NCBI RefSeq assembly: GCF_000019685.1 | Contig: NC_011229.1 | Coordinates: 496,001 to 560,000 of the forward strand | Direction: 5' to 3' | DNA from: Borrelia duttonii Ly | GTDB lineage: Bacteria > Spirochaetota > Spirochaetia > Borreliales > Borreliaceae | Length of the DNA: 64,000 nt | In this document: positions 61,284 through 64,000 of the stretch, piece by piece | Position numbering within the stretch: position 1 is the stretch's first letter | Layout of the letters: every line of letters begins with the position of its first letter | Translations under genes and position numbers: made by a program | The notes under the pieces: generated by a model | What the model saw: only the letters and a program-made list of their open reading frames with translations | What the model was told of the DNA's origin: nothing | Database searches by the model: none

Positions 61284-64000
61284 GATGTAAACGCATTAAT
61301 AATATTACTATATTAAAAGTTGTTTTTTTTGTTTTGAGTTTTATTATTTTATCTTGTTCATCTTCTAAGTTAAGTTTGGATAAAAACTTAGTAAATGGTC
61401 AACTTAAAAATGGACTTAAATATTATATTTATAAAAATCAAATTCCAAGTAAATTTGTTCATATGGGAATTTTGTTTAATGTTGGTTCTTTAAACGAAGA
61501 GGAAAATGAAAGGGGTTTAGCCCATTATCTTGAACATATGGCTTTTAAAGGTACAGAGGATTATCCTGGTAGTGAAGATATTTTGGAAATTCTCAAAAAA
61601 TTTGGAATGAAATTTGGAGCTGATCTTAATGCTTATACTACTTTTGATAAAACTTACTATTATCTTGATTTGCCAGATGGTGGTCAGGAGAGTGAAGTTG
61701 ATGAAGCTTTAAATGTATTGAAAAATTGGGCTTTTCAAATTAAGTTTGATGACTTAGAAATAGATAAAGAACGTAATGTTATTATTGAAGAAAAAAAATA
61801 TAGAGATAATTATTCTTCTAGAATGTCCAAAAAAATGTTTGAGGTTGTTGGAGGTAATAGTAGATATTTTATTCGATCTCCTATTGGTATTGAAGAGAGG
61901 ATTTTATCTTTTAAATCAGAGGACTTTAAAAAATTTTATAATAAGTGGTATAGACCAGATTTGACCAGTGTCATTATTGTTGGAGATATTGATCCAAAAG
62001 ACATTGAAGAGAAGATAAAAAAATTGTTTGCATCTTTTAAGAAACCATTAGATGAGCCTGAAAAAGTTGTAATAAATTTAGATACTGTAATTGATAAAAA
62101 ATTTGTAAGTATAGATGATGATGAAACCTTATTTCCTAGTATTGAGTTTATTTGTAAAGAAGAGACCAAAGGAGGTATTGTTACTGTTGGGGATCTTAAG
62201 AGATATATCGAGAAAAATCTATTAAATAGTCTTTTTATAAATAGATTTTATGAATTAAAGGTTATTGGAACAAATTATTTTAGATCATTTAATAAATTTG
62301 GTTCGAATTATAAATCAGATAATAATTATATTTTGATTAAAAATATTTCTTTAACTATCGATCCAGAGCATTTTAAGGAAGCTTTTGAAGGGTTTTTTTA
62401 TGAAATTGAGAGAATCAGGAAGTTTGGTTTTACGAAAGGAGAGATTGATAAAATTAAGTCCGAAATGATAACTTCTTATACTGTTGATAAAGAGAATCTT
62501 AAGAAACAAAAGTCTTCCATCATTGCAGATCATTTGGTGGGTGTTGCTTCATCGAATTTTCACTTGCTTGATGGTAATGAAGTTTTTGACGTTGCTATTA
62601 AATGTTTGAATAATATTAGCCCAGATACAATATCAGCTCTTGCTAGTAGTGAGGCCTTTATAGATAATATGACTGTTATTTATAAGTATTCTAAAAAATT
62701 ACATTCTAATTTAACTTTTGAAGAGTTGCAAAAATTTCGTGATATTGCTTTAAATAAAGAAATTAAACCTTATGATGATGTGTCAATTCAGGGCGAATTC
62801 TTCAAAAAATCTTTGCAAAGTAAAAATATTGTTGATGAAAAAGAATTTATAAATGAAATTTCATCTTTTACTTTGGAGAATGGCGTTGAAGTTTATTTTA
62901 AACATAATGAAAATAAGAAAAATATAGTTGACTTTACTGCAATTTCTTGGGGTGGTTTATTAAGTGAGGATCCTGAATTGATTCCTGTTTTATCTTTGGC
63001 TCCAAGTATAGTTTCTAAATCAGGATATGGGGATTATTCTAAGCTTCAAATTGAAAAATATTTATCAAATAAATTGGTAACATTGATGCCATCGGTTTCT
63101 GAGAGAAGTTCACGTATTAATGGTGGTGCTGAGGCTAAAGATCTTGAAACTTTATTTAAGCTTATATATTTTACATTTAATGAAGCCAAGATAGATGATG
63201 TTGTTTTGCAGACTACTATTGATGATATGAGTGCAACAATTAAGGCTAGGAAAAATAGTTCTAATTATCTTTTTTCTAATGCTATTAAAAAATTTTATAA
63301 TAATGATGATTATCGTTTAAGAGATATTCAAGAATCTGATTTGCAAAATATATCAAAAGATATTCTTTTGGATTTTTATAAAAAGAGATTTACTTATGCA
63401 GACAATTTCAAATTTATTTTTGTGGGAGATATTGACTTAGATACAATAAAAAAATTTTCAAGTAAATATTTAGGTAATTTAAATTCTAAAAAGCTAAATG
63501 AATTTAGAGATTTAGATTATTCTTATAAAAAAAATACGAAAAGAATAGTTGTTGGTAAAAAAGAGGATGCTGCAAGTAGTACTGTATATGTTGCATATCC
63601 TTTCACGTTTAATTATACACCTGAAAAAGTCCTAAATTATAGGGCGTTGGCATCTCTTTTGAGTGAAGGTCTTGTTAAAGCTATTAGAAGAGAACAGTCT
63701 AGTGTTTATGGAATAGATGCGTCTTTTGATCACTATTTTAGAAAGCATTCTGATTCAGATGGTTTTATTGTTGTGTCTTTTACAGTTGAGCCTAAGGCTT
63801 TAGATAGTGTTTTAAAATCTGTTAATGAATATATTTTGGAGAGACAAAAAATAGATTTTGTAGATACTGATTTTGATTATATTAAGAAAAATATTATTAA
63901 AAATAATAATATTGCTTCTGAGTCCAATGGTTATTGGAGTTCAGTGATATTAAATTCGGTTTTGTGGCATGATTCTATTATAGATACTTTTAGTAATAAA
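61280..64000 (+). CDS. M16 family zinc metallopeptidase lipoprotein (3' end beyond window)
   Basis: The frame is open from ATG 61280 to the window end (907 codons seen). A signal peptide ends in the lipobox ILSC (C26). The first M16 domain has LKNGLKYYIYKNQIPSK and the inverted zinc motif H82-YLE-H86, with the third ligand in the segment ERNVIIEE (164-171). A second, non-catalytic M16-type half follows from about residue 535 (FTLENGVEVYFKHNE). The size and pair of halves match PqqL-type periplasmic proteases. It is coupled to the upstream secreted-protein gene by an ATGA overlap. Confidence 0.92.
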   Translation, partial: MRCKRINNITILKVVFFVLSFIILSCSSSKLSLDKNLVNGQLKNGLKYYIYKNQIPSKFVHMGILFNVGSLNEEENERGLAHYLEHMAFKGTEDYPGSEDILEILKKFGMKFGADLNAYTTFDKTYYYLDLPDGGQESEVDEALNVLKNWAFQIKFDDLEIDKERNVIIEEKKYRDNYSSRMSKKMFEVVGGNSRYFIRSPIGIEERILSFKSEDFKKFYNKWYRPDLTSVIIVGDIDPKDIEEKIKKLFASFKKPLDEPEKVVINLDTVIDKKFVSIDDDETLFPSIEFICKEETKGGIVTVGDLKRYIEKNLLNSLFINRFYELKVIGTNYFRSFNKFGSNYKSDNNYILIKNISLTIDPEHFKEAFEGFFYEIERIRKFGFTKGEIDKIKSEMITSYTVDKENLKKQKSSIIADHLVGVASSNFHLLDGNEVFDVAIKCLNNISPDTISALASSEAFIDNMTVIYKYSKKLHSNLTFEELQKFRDIALNKEIKPYDDVSIQGEFFKKSLQSKNIVDEKEFINEISSFTLENGVEVYFKHNENKKNIVDFTAISWGGLLSEDPELIPVLSLAPSIVSKSGYGDYSKLQIEKYLSNKLVTLMPSVSERSSRINGGAEAKDLETLFKLIYFTFNEAKIDDVVLQTTIDDMSATIKARKNSSNYLFSNAIKKFYNNDDYRLRDIQESDLQNISKDILLDFYKKRFTYADNFKFIFVGDIDLDTIKKFSSKYLGNLNSKKLNEFRDLDYSYKKNTKRIVVGKKEDAASSTVYVAYPFTFNYTPEKVLNYRALASLLSEGLVKAIRREQSSVYGIDASFDHYFRKHSDSDGFIVVSFTVEPKALDSVLKSVNEYILERQKIDFVDTDFDYIKKNIIKNNNIASESNGYWSSVILNSVLWHDSIIDTFSNK

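Noticed and set aside
61776..61964. Small ORF inside the M16 peptidase gene
   Set aside because: It is out of frame within a long conserved coding region.

Overview
The window is a very AT-rich stretch of linear spirochaete chromosome, and its gene content and order match Borrelia. The order is dnaX-ebfC, ndk, an lpt-like cluster, murA, tuf plus the S10/spc/alpha ribosomal cluster, rny-ymdB, der, a giant coiled-coil gene, archaeal-type pheST, trxB, grpE-dnaK-dnaJ, nadE, coaX, phnP, exoA and an M16 protease lipoprotein. A chromosomal Dam-type adenine methyltransferase and a recR gene sit beside ebfC and ndk. From memory, this points to the relapsing-fever group rather than the Lyme group; that assignment is inference. 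I see no insertion sequences, prophage, CRISPR arrays, rRNA or tRNA genes.

Layout. Positions 1-3123 hold DNA replication and repair genes (dnaX 3' end, ebfC, recR), ndk and dam. Positions 3337-8344 hold an LptC/LptA/LptB-like cassette followed by a chain of overlapping small genes: YfiH family, Nif3 family, lspA, a small membrane protein and a degenerate paralogue of the YmdB phosphodiesterase. murA (fosfomycin-insensitive Asp form) and a MATE exporter follow. Positions 11876-26259 are one long co-directional translation cluster: tuf, then rpsJ through rplQ. It includes secY followed directly by rpmJ, rpsM, rpsK and rpoA, with no adk, map or infA between. The tuf leader carries several perfect palindromes.

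Positions 26334-33525 hold RNA turnover and ribosome maturation genes (rny, ymdB, tlyA, der), a GerMN-domain membrane protein on the opposite strand, a secreted protein with an NlpC/P60-like signature and a HAD phosphatase. Positions 33544-40629 are one 2361-codon gene for a membrane-anchored coiled-coil protein with seven near-identical 99-bp tandem repeats and a C-terminal helix-turn-helix-like segment. Archaeal-type pheS/pheT and trxB follow. The minus-strand block 44970-49296 holds rlmB, dnaJ, dnaK and grpE.

The last 14 kb hold nadE with an apparently dead glutaminase domain, a receiver-PP2C phosphatase, several Borrelia-type proteins of unknown role, coaX, a DUF2400 protein, a GH73 peptidoglycan hydrolase, a membrane protein resembling a catalytically dead PAF-acetylhydrolase, phnP, exoA and an M16 peptidase lipoprotein cut off by the window end.

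Most plus-strand genes are packed with 4-20 bp overlaps, so translational coupling is probably widespread. The most unusual items are the giant repeat protein, the pairing of an intact and a dead YmdB paralogue, the NadE without glutaminase residues, the Lpt-like cassette in a group thought to lack LPS, and the palindromic leader of the tuf/S10 cluster.
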